DNA of 6,348 bases, from positions 1 to 6,348 of the forward strand of contig JAEYVD010000547.1 in assembly GCA_023432075.1 (NCBI GenBank). The letters are read 5' to 3'. The position numbers and the translations under genes were made by a program. Position 1 is the first letter of the stretch, and each line of letters starts with the position of its first letter. This DNA comes from Pseudomonadota bacterium. GTDB taxonomy: Bacteria > Pseudomonadota > Gammaproteobacteria > Burkholderiales > Burkholderiaceae_B. Below, in pieces: positions 4,614-6,348 of this stretch. Under the pieces are notes generated by a model, which saw only the letters and a list, made by a program, of their open reading frames with translations, made no database searches and had not been told where the DNA came from.

Positions 4614-6092
4614 TCAGGCGGCGCTATCGGCCGAAAAGTATTTGCGCACCAGCGCGTTGGGATTGCCGGTCAGGCGCTGGCGCAGCACCGGTTCCGGCGT
4701 GCCGCGCTTGATGAAGCGTCCGCTGCCGCGTGTCACGTGCAACTGCCCGTCCTGGACGGCGATGCGGCCGCGGCTGATGACTACTTCGGGCCAGCCGCGC
4801 ACCGTCCGGCCCTCGTAGGGCGTGTAGCCGACGTTGTCGTGCAGCATGGATGCGCAGATCGTCACTTCGCGTTCCGGGTTCCAGATGGCGATGTCGGCGT
4901 CCGCGCCCACGGCGATCGTGCCTTTCTGCGGATACAGGCCGTAGGTGCGGGCATGATTGGCCGCGGTCAGCGCGACGAAGCGTTCGATGGAAATGCGCCC
5001 GCCCAGCACGCCTTCGGAAAACAGCAGCGGCATGCGCACCTCCAGTCCCGGCACGCCATTGGCCACGTCCTTGAAGGTGGTGGCCTCGCCCTTTGGCAGC
5101 TTGCCGCTGGCATCGAAGCGGTAGGGGGCGTGGTCGGACGAATAGATCTGCAGCGTGCCGTCGGCCAGGCCCTGCCAGACGGCCTCCTGCGAGGCCGCAT
5201 CGCGCGGGGGCGGGCTGCAGCAGAACTTGGCGCCTTCCAGTCCCGGCGCGTCGATGTCGTCGGCTGTCAGAAACAGATATTGCGGGCAGCTTTCGGCGTG
5301 GATCGGCAGCCCCAGCGCCTGCGACGAATGCACCACGCGCACGGCTTCCAGTCCGGCCACGTGCACGATCAGGATCGGCACATCCATCATCCGGGCCAGC
5401 GTCACGGCGCGGTTCGTCGCCTCGCTTTCGGCCAGCGGCGTGTGGGCCACCGCGTGATACTTGGGCGCCGTCATGCCGCGTTCGGCCAGGCGGCGCGCCA
5501 CCCAGCGGATCATGTCGTTGTTCTCGGCGTGCACCATGACCAGCGCGCCCTCGCGGTCGGCAACCTCCAGCACGTCCAGCAGCTGGTAGTCGTCCAGCTT
5601 CAGGCGGTCGTAGGTCATGAAGACCTTGAAAGACGTGATGCCGTTCTTGATGAGCGCGGGCAGGTCGTGCTTGAGCGCCTGTTCCGTGGGGTCGGACAGG
5701 ATCAGGTGAAAGCCGTAATCGATGACAGCCTTTTCCTCGGCGCGGCGGGCGTAGTCGGCCACGACTTCGGGCAGCGCATTGCCGCGATGCTGGGCCGCGA
5801 AGGGAATGATGGTGGTGGTGCCGCCAAACGCCGCGGACACGGTTGCGCTGTAGAAGTCGTCGGCGCACATAATGCCCATGCCCGACAGTTGCTCGACGTG
5901 GCAGTGGCTGTCGATGCCGCCGGGCAGCACCCACCGGCCCGCGGCGTCGATGTCCCGCGCGCCCGGCGGCAGGCCCTGGCCCAGCGCGACGATCACGCCG
6001 TCGCGTACGCCAATGTCGGCATGGAAGGTGTCGGTGGCCGTGCTGATGCGGCCATTGCGGATCGTCAGGTCGAATGCTGCGGTGTCGGTCAT
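4614..6092 (-). CDS. D-hydantoinase / dihydropyrimidinase
   Basis: A cytoplasmic cyclic amidohydrolase of 492 residues that opens the ring of 5-substituted hydantoins or dihydropyrimidines to N-carbamoyl amino acids. The amidohydrolase barrel ligands are all present: H63 and H65 (IDSHCHVEQ), K156 (ITSFKVFMTYD), the lysine expected to be carboxylated, H188 (VMVHAEN), H244 (ILIVHVAG) and D320 (IYSSDHAPY). Y161, five residues after the lysine, matches the oxyanion tyrosine, and CSPPPR (292-297) and NGVPGL (345-350) match the substrate-binding loops. The small flanking beta-sandwich is formed by the N-terminus (FDLTIRNGRI) and by the C-terminal part from about residue 390. The region after H65 differs from the well-known Bacillus enzymes. 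The ATG at 6092 has only a weak GGAA upstream. It lies 28 nt after the SDR gene and 23 nt before the carbamoylase. Pairing with a D-carbamoylase favours hydantoinase over a purely pyrimidine role. Confidence 0.88.
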   Translation of the reverse strand: MTDTAAFDLTIRNGRISTATDTFHADIGVRDGVIVALGQGLPPGARDIDAAGRWVLPGGIDSHCHVEQLSGMGIMCADDFYSATVSAAFGGTTTIIPFAAQHRGNALPEVVADYARRAEEKAVIDYGFHLILSDPTEQALKHDLPALIKNGITSFKVFMTYDRLKLDDYQLLDVLEVADREGALVMVHAENNDMIRWVARRLAERGMTAPKYHAVAHTPLAESEATNRAVTLARMMDVPILIVHVAGLEAVRVVHSSQALGLPIHAESCPQYLFLTADDIDAPGLEGAKFCCSPPPRDAASQEAVWQGLADGTLQIYSSDHAPYRFDASGKLPKGEATTFKDVANGVPGLEVRMPLLFSEGVLGGRISIERFVALTAANHARTYGLYPQKGTIAVGADADIAIWNPEREVTICASMLHDNVGYTPYEGRTVRGWPEVVISRGRIAVQDGQLHVTRGSGRFIKRGTPEPVLRQRLTGNPNALVRKYFSADSAA

Positions 6093-6120
6093 GGGAATGG
6101 GGTTCCGCGCGAAGGGGTTA

Positions 6121-6348
6121 TCAGAGCGTGCCGGGATAGATGCCGCCGTCCAGCACGAGGTTCTGCCCCGTCATGAAACCGGCACGCGCGCCACACAGGA
6201 AGGCGCAGGCGTCGCCGAACTCGGCGGGGTCGCCATAGCGGCCCGCGGGGATGCCCGCCAGCCGCGCGGCCAGCACGTCGTCCACCGTCTTGCCGCTGTC
6301 GCGCGCGCCGCGCTCGGCCGTCTGGCGCAGGCGGTCCGTCAGGAACGG
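6121..6348 (-). CDS. Short-chain dehydrogenase/reductase (SDR), C-terminal part; runs off the right edge
   Basis: The last 75 codons of an SDR are present, reading PFLTDRLRQTAERG... and ending ...GGIYPGTL-stop (TGA at 6123-6121). The segment IPAGRYGDPAEFGDACAFLCG, followed by AGFMTGQNLVLDGG, is the classical SDR C-terminal pattern that closes the substrate pocket and the dimer interface. The Rossmann NAD(P)-binding motif and the Ser-Tyr-Lys catalytic residues would lie beyond the edge, so cofactor and substrate cannot be judged. FabG-like oxidoreductases share this ending. The gene ends 28 nt before the hydantoinase start on the same strand, so it is probably co-transcribed; the link to hydantoin breakdown is only positional. 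Confidence 0.88.
   Translation of the reverse strand, partial: PFLTDRLRQTAERGARDSGKTVDDVLAARLAGIPAGRYGDPAEFGDACAFLCGARAGFMTGQNLVLDGGIYPGTL

Noticed and set aside
4239..6176. A 645-codon open frame on the plus strand opposite the hydantoinase and carbamoylase genes
   Set aside because: Its product is rich in Arg, Ala, Gly and His with no recognisable domain, and it is antisense to a gene with a full set of catalytic motifs. Long antisense frames are expected in GC-rich DNA.
1..6348. tRNA or rRNA genes, CRISPR arrays, insertion sequences, attachment sites
   Set aside because: No cloverleaf, spaced repeat array, transposase-like frame or terminal inverted repeats were seen; the window is almost fully covered by chromosomal metabolic and transport genes.

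Overview
The window comes from a GC-rich proteobacterium, most likely a betaproteobacterium of the Alcaligenaceae (Bordetella/Achromobacter type). That placement rests on the strong GC bias at third codon positions and the look of the ArgA and transporter proteins; no database search was possible. All eight genes lie on the minus strand, so transcription runs from high to low coordinates.

In order of transcription: the 3' end of a short-chain dehydrogenase/reductase (SDR) gene (from the right edge to 6121); a D-hydantoinase/dihydropyrimidinase (6092-4614); an N-carbamoyl-D-amino-acid amidohydrolase of the nitrilase superfamily (4590-3643); and a complete polar-amino-acid-type ABC importer made of a periplasmic binding protein (3632-2775), an ATPase (2703-1957) and two different EAA-loop permeases (1936-1259 and 1122-448). 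Gaps are 10-136 nt and no strong internal promoter or terminator was seen, so the set looks like one operon whose promoter lies beyond the right edge. After a 208-nt non-coding gap with hairpins and a perfect TATAAT box comes the 5' end of argA (239 to the left edge), an arginine biosynthesis gene probably transcribed separately.

The likely combined role is scavenging of cyclic ureides. The ABC importer would bring in a hydantoin, an N-carbamoyl amino acid or a related small molecule. The hydantoinase would open the ring and the carbamoylase would remove the carbamoyl group as CO2 and ammonia, leaving a D-amino acid. The two enzyme calls rest on conserved active-site residues. The link to the transporter rests only on gene order. 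No hydantoin racemase and no D-amino-acid oxidase, dehydrogenase or racemase is visible in this window.

The most unusual local structure is the 136-nt gap between the two permease genes. It holds a 13-bp triplicate across the stop codon of the first permease, a GC hairpin, and an 11-bp triplicate directly upstream of the Shine-Dalgarno sequence of the second permease.
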